From an uncultured Microbacteriaceae bacterium (GTDB lineage Bacteria; Actinomycetota; Actinomycetes; Actinomycetales; Microbacteriaceae): a stretch of DNA of 61,976 nucleotides. The position numbers were made by a program, and so were the translations under genes. Of this stretch, positions 1 through 8,145 are shown piece by piece. Position 1 is the first letter of the stretch. Each line of letters opens with the position of its first letter. A model generated the notes under the pieces. That model saw nothing but the letters and a program-made list of their open reading frames with translations, was not told where the DNA came from and did not search any database. The DNA lies in assembly GCA_903940225.1 (NCBI GenBank), contig CAJAKC010000002.1, forward strand, positions 1 to 61,976, in the 5' to 3' direction.

Positions 1-1610
1 GCGGCTTCGACCCGAGCTTCCGTTTCGACATCGAGGGCGGATAGCGGGTCGTCGAGGACCAACACCGCGGGTGCGGCGGCAATCGCGCGCGCGAGGGCGA
101 GCCGCTGTCGTTGGCCACCCGAGAGGCTCAATCCCTGTTCGCCAATGATGGTGTCCACGCCGTCCGGCAGGTCGTAGACGAATTCTGCCTCGGCGATCGA
201 CAACGCCTGCGCAAGCACCGCGTCGGCCTCGTTCGCGGGGGCGTTCACAAGGTCATGTCGACCCAGCAACACGTTGTTGCGAACGGTGTCCGAAAACAAG
301 GTTGCGTCGTCGAACGCCATCGCAATCCGTGTTCGCAGAGTATCCAAACTCAGGTCGCGAACATCGACTCCGTCCAACAGGATTCGTCCGGCTGTCACGT
401 CATACAACCGGGCTGGCAGCGCCGTCAGGACCGTCTTGCCGCTGCCCGTTGCTCCGACCACCGCCATTGTTTCACCGGGGAGGATCTCGAGGGATACGCC
501 GTTGAGTACATCGCGCTCACGACTATCACCGCCCTCGTGTCGATAGTGGACATCCTCGAAAACTAGTGAACCGGCCGACTTTTTCGGAACAATCGGCACG
601 GTCGGGCTGGTGATCGTGTTCTCGCGGTCGAAGATGTCAAAGATTCGATCGAGACCACTTTGCGCTTCGAGAGTCAGGGCCAACAAGTACCCGACCGATT
701 CGATCGGGCCGGCGAGCACGGCCGCAGTGGCAAAGAACGCAAAGAGCTGTCCCGTGGTCAGGTCGCCTTGGCTCGCGAGCCACACCCCGGCCAGCAAGCA
801 AGCCGCCAACGCAAAATCAGGAATCCACTCCAGCCAAAAACCGAGCGTGGCTCGAGCGTTGCCTTTGGCGATCTCGAGGTTTCGCCCTTTCGTTGCGCCT
901 TCGGCGAACCGTGACAACGAGTCGTCACCGCGACCGAATGACCGCAACACGCGAATCCCGTGAACCGATTCCTCGACAGAAGTTGCAACGTCGCCCCACT
1001 GGTCCTGGGCAGCTCTCGACAGTCCGGTAAATCGGTTCCGAAAACGTGACCCGAATATGAACATCGGAATCGAACAGATGAGAAACAGGATGGCGAGGGT
1101 CGGACTCCACGTGAACAGGATTGCCACGCCGAGCACGATGGCGATGGAGTTTCCCACCAACATGACCACGCCGTACGACAGCCAGCGTCGCATGAGGCTG
1201 ACGTCTGAGTTCGCGCGCGACAACAGTTGGCCGCTCTGCCACTTGTCGTGAAACGCGACGGGCAGGTTTTGCAGGTGGTCATAAATCGCGTTGCGGATTC
1301 GCGAATCAATTCGGGTTCCCGGCGTCAACACCGCAACCCGTCGAAGGTAAATGAAAAGCGCTTCGAGCAACCCGAGAATCGCAATGAGACCGACCGCGGG
1401 CCACACGAGCGTCGGGTCATCGCCGCGCAGAGGGCCATCCACGAGAGCCTCGAGAGCGATCGGAATCCCCAGAGCCAACCCGTTCGAAATGAGCGAGATG
1501 GCCATCCCCGCGATCAGCCCGTAGACGTCTCGACCCGCGAAGGGCAGAACCCGCGCCAGTCCGCGAATCGCCCCGGTTCGAGGCGTGGATTCGGTGTCGG
1601 ATGTTGGCAT
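1..1610 (-). CDS. ABC transporter, fused permease/ATPase (exporter type), 3' end outside window
   Basis: This is a type I ABC exporter half-transporter that would act in the cytoplasmic membrane as a dimer. The first 310 or so residues are hydrophobic and match the six-helix transmembrane domain. The ATPase domain follows: the Walker A motif GATGSGKT lies near residue 385, the signature LSLSGGQRQR near 490, and the Walker B stretch VLVLDDPLSALD near 515. The coding frame is still open at base 1, so the C-terminus is missing. I chose the ATG at 1608-1610, the first methionine of the conserved frame. The gene is divergent from a small membrane protein gene that starts 38 bases away. The substrate (lipid, drug or peptide) cannot be told from the sequence, and a heterodimer partner may lie to the left of the window. 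Confidence 0.93.
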   Translation of the reverse strand, partial: MPTSDTESTPRTGAIRGLARVLPFAGRDVYGLIAGMAISLISNGLALGIPIALEALVDGPLRGDDPTLVWPAVGLIAILGLLEALFIYLRRVAVLTPGTRIDSRIRNAIYDHLQNLPVAFHDKWQSGQLLSRANSDVSLMRRWLSYGVVMLVGNSIAIVLGVAILFTWSPTLAILFLICSIPMFIFGSRFRNRFTGLSRAAQDQWGDVATSVEESVHGIRVLRSFGRGDDSLSRFAEGATKGRNLEIAKGNARATLGFWLEWIPDFALAACLLAGVWLASQGDLTTGQLFAFFATAAVLAGPIESVGYLLALTLEAQSGLDRIFDIFDRENTITSPTVPIVPKKSAGSLVFEDVHYRHEGGDSRERDVLNGVSLEILPGETMAVVGATGSGKTVLTALPARLYDVTAGRILLDGVDVRDLSLDTLRTRIAMAFDDATLFSDTVRNNVLLGRHDLVNAPANEADAVLAQALSIAEAEFVYDLPDGVDTIIGEQGLSLSGGQRQRLALARAIAAAPAVLVLDDPLSALDVETEARVEA

Positions 1611-1647
1611 GTGTATCAATTCAGTCTATGCGTGGCAGAATTGCGCC

Positions 1648-2019
1648 GTGACGGAAAAACAACTCCTCGATCTGTGGAATCGGGCTCGAACCCACCTTGT
1701 GTTGGCACAATTGGCGCCCACGTTCCTGCTCATCACCACCGTCGGGCTTGTCCCGAGCATTCGCGACTCTGGGACATTCACCGTCTGGGCAACCCTCGGG
1801 ATTTTGGTGGCGTCGGGGATTCTGGGCGCACTCGTTGAGTTTGCCGCGGCAAACGAAGCCCAGGCTGTTGCGCGCGACCTTGCCGCAATTCCCAAGCCCA
1901 GCCACACGTCGCGCACGATTATTCGGTTCGCACCCTGGCTCAACGTCGCAAAGTTCCTGACCCCCGCCATCTTCGTCGGAATCTTTGTCGCGCTCGCCGC
2001 AGCACTTCTCGGCTTCTAA
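1648..2019 (+). CDS. small membrane protein, unknown function
   Basis: The protein has about 123 residues if it starts at the GTG (VTEKQLLDLW). It has an amphipathic N-terminal helix, two hydrophobic stretches around residues 20-60, a charged linker (about 65-95) and a final hydrophobic segment ending in ALLGF. This suggests an integral membrane protein with three or so helices. An upstream ATG in the same frame would add 21 residues overlapping the start of the divergent ABC gene, and I consider that less likely. I do not recognise a family. The gene faces the SIS-domain gene tail to tail. Confidence 0.6.
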   Translation: MTEKQLLDLWNRARTHLVLAQLAPTFLLITTVGLVPSIRDSGTFTVWATLGILVASGILGALVEFAAANEAQAVARDLAAIPKPSHTSRTIIRFAPWLNVAKFLTPAIFVGIFVALAAALLGF

Positions 2020-2058
2020 CCCCGGCACGAGGCCCGTGACGTTCCGCTCGGGGAGTCG

Positions 2059-2616
2059 TTAACTTTCGGTGTCGATGAACGAGAACGCGAGCATGTGGCA
2101 GAGTGCCAGGTGTACGTCTTCGATTCGACCCATGTGCTCTTCGGGAACATTGATGTGCAACGTGGCTACCGTGCCCAACTTGCCGCCATCGCGCCCGGTG
2201 AGCGCTACCGCATGCGCCCCCGCGGACGCAGCAAAGCGAAGCGCTCGGATGACGTTTTCGGAGTTTCCCGAACCGCTAATAGCGACAACGATGTCATCCG
2301 GTTGGAGGAAATTCTTCAGTTGCTCCTCGTAAACCACGTCGTAACTCACGTCGTTGCTGTAGGCGGAAATTGTCGAGGTCGCATCGGTCAACGCGATCAC
2401 CCGAAACTTTGCGTCGTGGCCGTAACTGGCGCCCTTGAGCAGATCGGTTGCAAAGTGTGATGCCGTCGACGCGCTCCCGCCGTTTCCGCAGGTGAAAATT
2501 GTGCGACCAGCGGCTCGAGCGGTGACCAACAATTCGCGGAGTTGGGCGACCTTTTCCAGATCGACTGCCGACAACGCGGAGATCAACGACGAACGGTAGG
2601 AATCAAAATAGGTCAC
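2059..2616 (-). CDS. SIS-domain phosphosugar isomerase, GmhA-like
   Basis: This 185-residue protein matches the SIS family of phosphosugar-binding isomerases. The motif GNGGSASTASHFATDL near residue 43 is the GmhA (sedoheptulose-7-phosphate isomerase) type of SIS signature, and SGSGNSENVIRAL near residue 112 is the second phosphate-binding loop. It begins at a GTG with a strong Shine-Dalgarno sequence (AAAGGAG) that lies inside the end of the upstream ROK kinase gene. The two genes overlap by 14 bases and are surely co-translated. A kinase/isomerase pair suggests salvage or synthesis of a phosphorylated sugar (a heptose or aminosugar), but the substrate is not visible. Confidence 0.88.
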   Translation of the reverse strand: MTYFDSYRSSLISALSAVDLEKVAQLRELLVTARAAGRTIFTCGNGGSASTASHFATDLLKGASYGHDAKFRVIALTDATSTISAYSNDVSYDVVYEEQLKNFLQPDDIVVAISGSGNSENVIRALRFAASAGAHAVALTGRDGGKLGTVATLHINVPEEHMGRIEDVHLALCHMLAFSFIDTES

Positions 2617-3451
2617 GGGTTAGCTCCTTTGCGCCACGGTGAACACCGTCACGGTCGAAACGCGAGGTGGTGATGATGGGAAGTAAATGCTGCCAACTCG
2701 CGAGTTCACTCCTTAGGGTATCCGTCACGCTGTCCGTCAACCTCGAACCGACCCGTGAGACACCCCCGCCGAGAACAATCACGGACGGGTTGTAGAGCAG
2801 AACGGCGTTGGTGAGACCCCTGGCGAGGTTTTGTGCGTAATCAGCGAGGAAATCATCGTCGGCGAATAACTCGGCCGCCGGTTTGCCGTTGTCCTGTTCA
2901 ATCCAATACCCGCTGCAGAGCCGTTCAAGGCAGCCCGTTCTGCCGCACGAACAGATGCGCGGATCGTCGCGCACCCGAGTGTGCCCCAGTTCTCCCGCTT
3001 CATTCGCAACACCGCGAACCAGTCGGCCATCGCTCATGACTCCGGCACCGACCCCCGTCGACAAAGTCACGTAGATGAGATCTTGAGAGTTGTGCCCGCC
3101 GTGGTGAAATTCGGCGAGGGCTCCGACCTTCGCGTCATTGTCAACGGCCACCGGCAGGTTGAATGCCTCGCGTGACCAAACAGAAAAGTCAAAATCCTGC
3201 CAGCCCGGAACGTGAACGGAACGCTTCACGGTTGAGGAACGAAAGTCAACAGGCCCGCCAAAGCAGACACCGACGGCCGCCGCCGGACTACCCCCAGTGG
3301 CGAGGTATTCCGCATAATACGAGCGCACGTGGTCGAGATTTTCGAGTGAACCGACCGTCGGCCACTCTCTGAGGTCGTGGACGCCATCGTCATCGGTGAT
3401 GGCAACGGAACACTTGGTTCCGCCGATGTCGACGGTCAGGACAGTTGCCAT
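2603..3451 (-). CDS. ROK family sugar kinase
   Basis: The 282-residue protein starts with the ATP-binding loop DIGGTK (residues 8-13). It carries the sugar-binding DNDAK motif near residue 105, GTGVGAG near 132, and the ROK zinc-binding motif CSCGRTGCLE near 170. ROK kinases phosphorylate glucose, N-acetylmannosamine, N-acetylglucosamine or related sugars in the cytoplasm. The chosen ATG has the upstream purine run GAGGGGAGTAGG. An in-frame GTG or TTG further upstream would only add unconserved residues. It is the first gene of a two-gene operon with the overlapping SIS isomerase gene. Confidence 0.9.
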   Translation of the reverse strand: MATVLTVDIGGTKCSVAITDDDGVHDLREWPTVGSLENLDHVRSYYAEYLATGGSPAAAVGVCFGGPVDFRSSTVKRSVHVPGWQDFDFSVWSREAFNLPVAVDNDAKVGALAEFHHGGHNSQDLIYVTLSTGVGAGVMSDGRLVRGVANEAGELGHTRVRDDPRICSCGRTGCLERLCSGYWIEQDNGKPAAELFADDDFLADYAQNLARGLTNAVLLYNPSVIVLGGGVSRVGSRLTDSVTDTLRSELASWQHLLPIITTSRFDRDGVHRGAKELTRDLF

Positions 3452-3634
3452 CGTCCTACTCCCCTCGATTTGTCCCATTGTACGACTTCACCAACGCTGA
3501 AATCGCTGCCCCGACAGGGCTCAACCCACCGTTACAGATGATTCGATTCATAGATCTTCATAGGGAAAACGTTGGTCTGTGCGTCGAGCTGTCATTTAGA
3601 GTATTTCTAACCAAATTTTTGTGGAGGCATCATC

Positions 3635-4819
3635 ATGACGAAAAAGTTCCCCGCGGCAGTGGCCGCGAGTGTGGCTTTGCTGTTGTCGGTGGTGCCGCTT
3701 TCGGCCCAGGCGACCGCGCCTGTGCCAACGCCCGCTGCAGAAGAATGCACGATCACGGGCACGGCTCGCGCCGACAAACTTGTCGGGACAGCCGGCGATG
3801 ACGTCATCTGCGGCCTCGGCGGAAATGACACCATCACCGGTGGCGCAGGCGACGACACAATCCGCGGCGGGGCAGGCAACGACAAAGTCACCGGCGGAAC
3901 GGGCGATGACGTCATCAGCGGCGGAACGGGAACTGACTCACTCACAGGCGGTGCGGGTGACGACGCACTGGCGGGTGACGGCGGTCGTGACGGTCTTTCC
4001 GGTGGGAACGGCGATGATGCTCTCAGCGGCGGCTCGGGGACGGACTCTCTGCGGTCTGGCACAGGCGACGATACCTGTGCCCTAGATTCAGCAGATCGTC
4101 GATTGGATTCATGTCTGATTGATACCGATGGGCCCGCAGTGACCTTTCCCCCCAGTGTTCTCGAATATCAAGCTGGTACGACCGCTGTTTTCCGCTGGGA
4201 CGTTGAAGATCCGTCTGGTGTCACCTGGACCTGGGCGGCAATTGGTGGTCCCTCGGGTTGGGTGACCGAGTGGTGTGGCTTTGGAGAAAGCGCTCAGCAG
4301 ATCGCCGGGACCGCCTCGGCAGGAACGCACGAGTTGCGGTGTGACATTCCCGCCAACGCGGTGAACGAAAACTACACTCTCTTCGTCATGGCCGCTGACG
4401 CACTCGGAAACTCAAATTCACTTTCCTGGGCGCAGCTCGGATTTACCGTAAGCGGCGGGTCCGACGACAACCGTGTTCCTGACATTAACGCCGTGCGACT
4501 GCCCGAAACAGTTCGCGTCGGTGAAACCTTTACCGTCGAGATCGACGTCACCGACGATTCCGGAACCGCGGGGGTTTATTCCTGGTTCGTGGGCGCCGCA
4601 CCGTATTACTACTCAGACCAAATAAACGGGCTCTTTATCCGAGCAGTCGATGAAGCCAGCGTCGTTTCGGGTGATTCGACAAACGGGACGTTCCGGCAAA
4701 CCTTAGTCGTGTCCGATTGGGCGCCACCGGGGCAGTACTCGCTCCTGGTCAGCATCCGTGACACGGTTGGTAACCGCGGGTTTATTCCGATCGGCTACAC
4801 CATCACCGTCACGGAATAG
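3635..4819 (+). CDS. secreted RTX (calcium-binding nonapeptide repeat) protein with Ig-like C-terminal region
   Basis: The 394-residue protein has a Sec signal peptide (MTKKFPAAVAASVALLL..., cleavage likely after AQA near residue 26). Ten GGxGxDxxx nonapeptide repeats follow (about residues 60-149), which in this family fold into a calcium-bound beta-roll. About 240 residues then resemble two Ig/bacterial-adhesin beta domains (PAVTFPPSVLEY... and PDINAVRLPETV...). There is no enzymatic domain and no sortase motif. The start has a good GGAGG ribosome site. RTX proteins are best known as type I secretion substrates of Gram-negatives. Here the N-terminal signal peptide implies Sec export and a surface or extracellular calcium-dependent structural role. 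The gene converges on the cupin gene. Confidence 0.88.
   Translation: MTKKFPAAVAASVALLLSVVPLSAQATAPVPTPAAEECTITGTARADKLVGTAGDDVICGLGGNDTITGGAGDDTIRGGAGNDKVTGGTGDDVISGGTGTDSLTGGAGDDALAGDGGRDGLSGGNGDDALSGGSGTDSLRSGTGDDTCALDSADRRLDSCLIDTDGPAVTFPPSVLEYQAGTTAVFRWDVEDPSGVTWTWAAIGGPSGWVTEWCGFGESAQQIAGTASAGTHELRCDIPANAVNENYTLFVMAADALGNSNSLSWAQLGFTVSGGSDDNRVPDINAVRLPETVRVGETFTVEIDVTDDSGTAGVYSWFVGAAPYYYSDQINGLFIRAVDEASVVSGDSTNGTFRQTLVVSDWAPPGQYSLLVSIRDTVGNRGFIPIGYTITVTE
3812..4081 (+). repeat. ten 27-bp coding tandem repeats (RTX beta-roll)
   Basis: Ten consecutive 27-base units each encode one GGxGxDxxx nonapeptide. The unit is degenerate at the DNA level, with the core GGC GGN NCG GGN NAC GAC kept. 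The array exactly fills 270 bases of the RTX gene, so repeat number may vary between strains. Confidence 0.85.
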
Positions 4820-4829
4820 CAACCAACAC

Positions 4830-5192
4830 TTACGCCGTGTACACGACGTAGATCTTGCGAAGCTTTTCGTGCACAGTCCACACGCCCGTCCACCCGACGG
4901 GAAAGTACGCGGTATCCCCGGGGACTAGCTTCACTGGGTCTGCACCGTCCTGCGCGACAGTCATGCTCCCTTCGACGACCGTGATAACTTCGCCGCGGTC
5001 GAGGAACTCCCAGCGGGCCTCGCCGGGCTCCGACTCCCATGACCCGGAGTAAATCCCGCGGGCATCGTCAGCAAGGTAGCTGCAATCACGCACCACGATG
5101 TCCCCCGCGAGCGGGGTCGCGGTGGGGGGCGCCAGCAATTCTTCACTGAATTGGCTGGACTGTAGTTCGGTCGCTTTGAATACGTCAGTCAT
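4830..5192 (-). CDS. cupin-domain protein (cupin_3 / EutQ-like)
   Basis: This 120-residue single-cupin protein carries the conserved run WEFLDRGEVITVVEGSM and the second cupin motif PGDTAYFPVGWTGVWTVHE. It resembles the DUF861/cupin_3 group found in ureidoglycine aminohydrolase and EutQ, many of which are small stress or metabolite-binding proteins. The histidine triad of metal cupins is not evident in the first motif, so the catalytic status is unclear. The ATG start is preceded by AACGGAGAAGTCCCCC. The DUF998 gene lies 24 bases upstream in the same direction, so they may be co-transcribed. Confidence 0.75.
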   Translation of the reverse strand: MTDVFKATELQSSQFSEELLAPPTATPLAGDIVVRDCSYLADDARGIYSGSWESEPGEARWEFLDRGEVITVVEGSMTVAQDGADPVKLVPGDTAYFPVGWTGVWTVHEKLRKIYVVYTA

Positions 5193-5216
5193 GGGGGACT
5201 TCTCCGTTCGTGGTTG

Positions 5217-5825
5217 TTACTTCGTTGGGGTGTTGAGGCGTGTGCGGTGGTGAAAATACAAAATGAGGACAACGATGGAAATGTAGAGCGACTGTTGGGT
5301 GACGACGACCCGCTCCCAAACGCCGACCGTCGTCTGATCGGGTTCGGTCCACGTCAAAAGGAACCACACCGCCAACACGGTCTGTGCGACGGTGGCGGTG
5401 ATTGCGACGGGTGGGCGAAGGATCCACGGTGCGTCCTTGCGGAATCGCATAGCCAGGAGGGGCCAGCCGGCGCACAGCACAAAGGACGTGATGGCAAAAA
5501 TGCGGTGCGGGACGGAATAACCGATCAGCGGCGTCGGAAAAATCGTGAGCCCGTACGTTGCAATTCCGGACATCACAAGGGCGATGCGACCCGGCATCGC
5601 AAACGGCTTTACAAAGATGCCGGCGATGATTGTCAGCGTTCCGCCCAACACAAAAAACGGGGACATCAGCGGTGCCACTGGAGATTCGAACGCTGCGAGA
5701 TCACTAATTGTTTGTCGAATCGGGTCGTAACCCGGCCACAGGGCGCCTGCGATGAGCCAACCTCCGATGGACTGGATCGGTCCAACAATGGCCGCGAAAA
5801 CGGCGATCAATCCAACGGGGTTCAT
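5217..5825 (-). CDS. DUF998-family integral membrane protein
   Basis: The protein (about 202 residues from the ATG at 5823-5825) has six or so hydrophobic segments. It has the DUF998 hallmark near the N-terminus: a helix with GGWLIAGALWPGYDPIRQ followed by TISDLAA. Members are uncharacterised membrane proteins common in Actinobacteria. No clear Shine-Dalgarno sequence precedes the ATG, so a leaderless start is possible. An ATG 30 bases further upstream is the alternative. It is followed closely by the cupin gene on the same strand. Confidence 0.75.
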   Translation of the reverse strand: MNPVGLIAVFAAIVGPIQSIGGWLIAGALWPGYDPIRQTISDLAAFESPVAPLMSPFFVLGGTLTIIAGIFVKPFAMPGRIALVMSGIATYGLTIFPTPLIGYSVPHRIFAITSFVLCAGWPLLAMRFRKDAPWILRPPVAITATVAQTVLAVWFLLTWTEPDQTTVGVWERVVVTQQSLYISIVVLILYFHHRTRLNTPTK

Positions 5826-5905
5826 GAAATTGAGCGTACAGTGCCGGGTATCCATGGAACGGGAAATCCGGCCTCACCGTGTTGGCTTCCTCCGCATACC
5901 GCTGG

Positions 5906-8029
5906 TTAACCGATGGCCACCCAGGTCCGCGGTCCAACTATTCCATCAGCCGTCAACTTGCGAGATTTCTGGAAAGCGATCACCGCCGTGCGAGTTTTTG
6001 GCCCGAAGATTCCATCCACCTTGAGCTTCAACTTCGATTGAAGGTAGCGGACATCCGCCCCGCGTGACCCCAGTTGAATTGTGGCTCGAGTGGTGGGCAC
6101 AGACGTTGTAATTTTCCCGACCTGGAATTTCTGGGTCCAAACTCCACCAGACAGTGTTGGCGCCGCGATGGGGAACCCGTAACTGCTAGCGGGGCCACCT
6201 GCAGCGAGGTATTTCGTGCGAATTCCCGAGGGCTGCGCAAACACTCCGGACGGGCTGGAGATGATCGCCCCGCCCGCAAAAGTCACGACCGAGCCAGCAA
6301 CGCTTTGCGCGTTCGTTACGGGTTGGGCGGCCGCGGTCGGAACACCGAGGTACGCGCCAGCGCCCCCTGTTTCGCGCCAGACTTTCGCCATTGCGGTGGG
6401 CAAGAGGATCCCGCTGCGTTTAGCGGTTGAGCCGAAGACTGTTCCCGCAGTGAAGACTTGATAACGGTTGGTGCCGGATGACTGCGTCTTGCCCGAAGGC
6501 CACCCCGCCGTTTCCTGGCCACCGACTGCGGTGAGCGCAGGTATAAGTGTGTTTCGGACGAAGGTCACGTCACCGTTTTTCTCGAACGCGACCCCATTGT
6601 GGAACGTCTGCTTTGCGCCGTTGCCAAAAGTTGAGGTGGTTACGCTTTCGCGTGTGGCAGTCGGTAACCCCCACGCCGAATTGACACCCCCAACACCGAA
6701 TAGGGTTTCCCCGATCGCCTCGGGCACCGTCGTCAGTTGGCCAGAAGTGTTGGTGATAATCAATCCGTTGTCAAACAGTTGATCGCACTTTGTCGATACG
6801 CATCGTGCCGCAGAGGCTGGCCATCCTAAGGATCCTGCCGGACCACCGTTCGCGATATAGAAATCATTCATCGCCTTAGTCAAGGCAAAAGCCGTGCCCT
6901 TTGGTGCCTGATAAATGAATCCACTGACAAACTGTTGGCGATAGCCAGTGCCGCCTGCGGTGATCGTTTCTTGAGCACCAACGATCGCACCAAGCGGTCC
7001 GCTCGGGCCGCCGGAATTCTTATACGCCGTGCCTATCGGACCGAATGAAACTTGCAGCGTTCCCATCAGCGCAAACGTCACCACGCCCGTCTGATAATTG
7101 ATGACGCAGGTGTTAGTGGTATCCGGGCAACTCGCCTCGGATACGACCGTCCCGAGGGAGTTCTTTGTCGCTGTGGGTAGAGCCGCGACGCGGGCAAGTA
7201 ACTCGGCCTTAAGGTTGAACCATGCGTTGTAGTTTCGCCAGAAATTTCTGTTTCCATAAGACGAACAGGAATTTCCCGTTCCCCAAAGGTTCGCCAGTGC
7301 AGCGGCGTTCGGGGTGTACGGGGTGTACAGGTAGAGCGCGTGCGTCGCTTTGTTCCCGATGTAAACGGATTTCTTTTTGCACGTCGCAGGCGAATTGAAC
7401 GATCTCGGGTGGTAGCCGATCTTGACCGTCGTCCCTACTTTTTTAGAATTCCAATAGGACGAATTCCTGTCGGTGTAGCGCTTGAGTTGTGAAGCCGCCT
7501 TGTACACCTGGTTGTAAAAACCGAAATACTGGGAATCGCACGGGGCAGTGTCTGGGCAGCCGTACCCCATCGCAATCTTCAACTTGCCGGCGCTCGGCGC
7601 GGTAGCCGTCACGAGTCCCTGTTCCTTTTGGAGCGTGACAAGAAGCACTTTTGCGCTGATGTGGCACGCCTTCTGAACCTTGTAGATGATCCGTGCAGCC
7701 GACTCTTTAACGCCACCTGTGTATGACAAGCACAGAGGTGCGTTGCTCCGCGTGTCAATTACCGACGCGGCCCTGTCAAAGGTGTCCATCTTGTAAACGT
7801 TGAGGCATCGCGTGTTGGAACACGTCCCAATTTTGAGCTGGAGAAACGCCTGAATCTGTGCTTCGGTTAGGGCATTCTCGTCGAAGAATTGTGCATCGGA
7901 GATGATGTAACTAGGGTTGAAATCTGCAGACTTGAGGGTGTACGCGCTCGCGGGGCTGGCCACGAGAAGGCTAGAGACGAGCGACAGCAGTGCGGACGCA
8001 CTGAAGATATTCGCAAGTAATTTCCTCAC
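5906..8029 (-). CDS. secreted cell-wall protein: lysozyme-like N-domain, LGFP repeats, C-terminal peptidoglycan-binding domain
   Basis: The 707-residue protein begins with a signal peptide (VRKLLANIFSASALLSLVSS..., cleavage after ASA). The next 240 residues contain KVLLVTLQKEQGLVT, which resembles a lysozyme/transglycosylase helix with a possible catalytic Glu, and many cysteines. About six LGFP repeats follow (GGPSGPLGAIVG, GGPAGSLGWP, GGVNSAWGLP, GGAGAYLGVP, GGPASSYGFP). They end in a PG_binding_1 domain (GSRGADVRYLQSKL ... DGIFGPKTRTAVIAFQ) repeated in part at the end. I prefer the GTG start with AAAGGGG at good spacing over an ATG 27 bases upstream without a ribosome site. The likely role is cell-wall anchoring or remodelling. 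Confidence 0.87.
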   Translation of the reverse strand: MRKLLANIFSASALLSLVSSLLVASPASAYTLKSADFNPSYIISDAQFFDENALTEAQIQAFLQLKIGTCSNTRCLNVYKMDTFDRAASVIDTRSNAPLCLSYTGGVKESAARIIYKVQKACHISAKVLLVTLQKEQGLVTATAPSAGKLKIAMGYGCPDTAPCDSQYFGFYNQVYKAASQLKRYTDRNSSYWNSKKVGTTVKIGYHPRSFNSPATCKKKSVYIGNKATHALYLYTPYTPNAAALANLWGTGNSCSSYGNRNFWRNYNAWFNLKAELLARVAALPTATKNSLGTVVSEASCPDTTNTCVINYQTGVVTFALMGTLQVSFGPIGTAYKNSGGPSGPLGAIVGAQETITAGGTGYRQQFVSGFIYQAPKGTAFALTKAMNDFYIANGGPAGSLGWPASAARCVSTKCDQLFDNGLIITNTSGQLTTVPEAIGETLFGVGGVNSAWGLPTATRESVTTSTFGNGAKQTFHNGVAFEKNGDVTFVRNTLIPALTAVGGQETAGWPSGKTQSSGTNRYQVFTAGTVFGSTAKRSGILLPTAMAKVWRETGGAGAYLGVPTAAAQPVTNAQSVAGSVVTFAGGAIISSPSGVFAQPSGIRTKYLAAGGPASSYGFPIAAPTLSGGVWTQKFQVGKITTSVPTTRATIQLGSRGADVRYLQSKLKLKVDGIFGPKTRTAVIAFQKSRKLTADGIVGPRTWVAIG

Positions 8030-8145
8030 GAAGCACGCCCCTTTCCGTATTTTCATTGTATCCGCGCAGAAGCTCGGATACTCGGAAGAGGGCGGTTCCC
8101 GACCCGTTCTTGGATAATTCTTAGGTTCTGGGGGCTCAGCGTGGC

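Noticed and set aside
3812-4081. Possible CRISPR-like or tandem-repeat array
   Set aside because: The 27-base periodicity has no spacers and encodes GGxGxDxxx nonapeptides in frame; it is part of the RTX gene.
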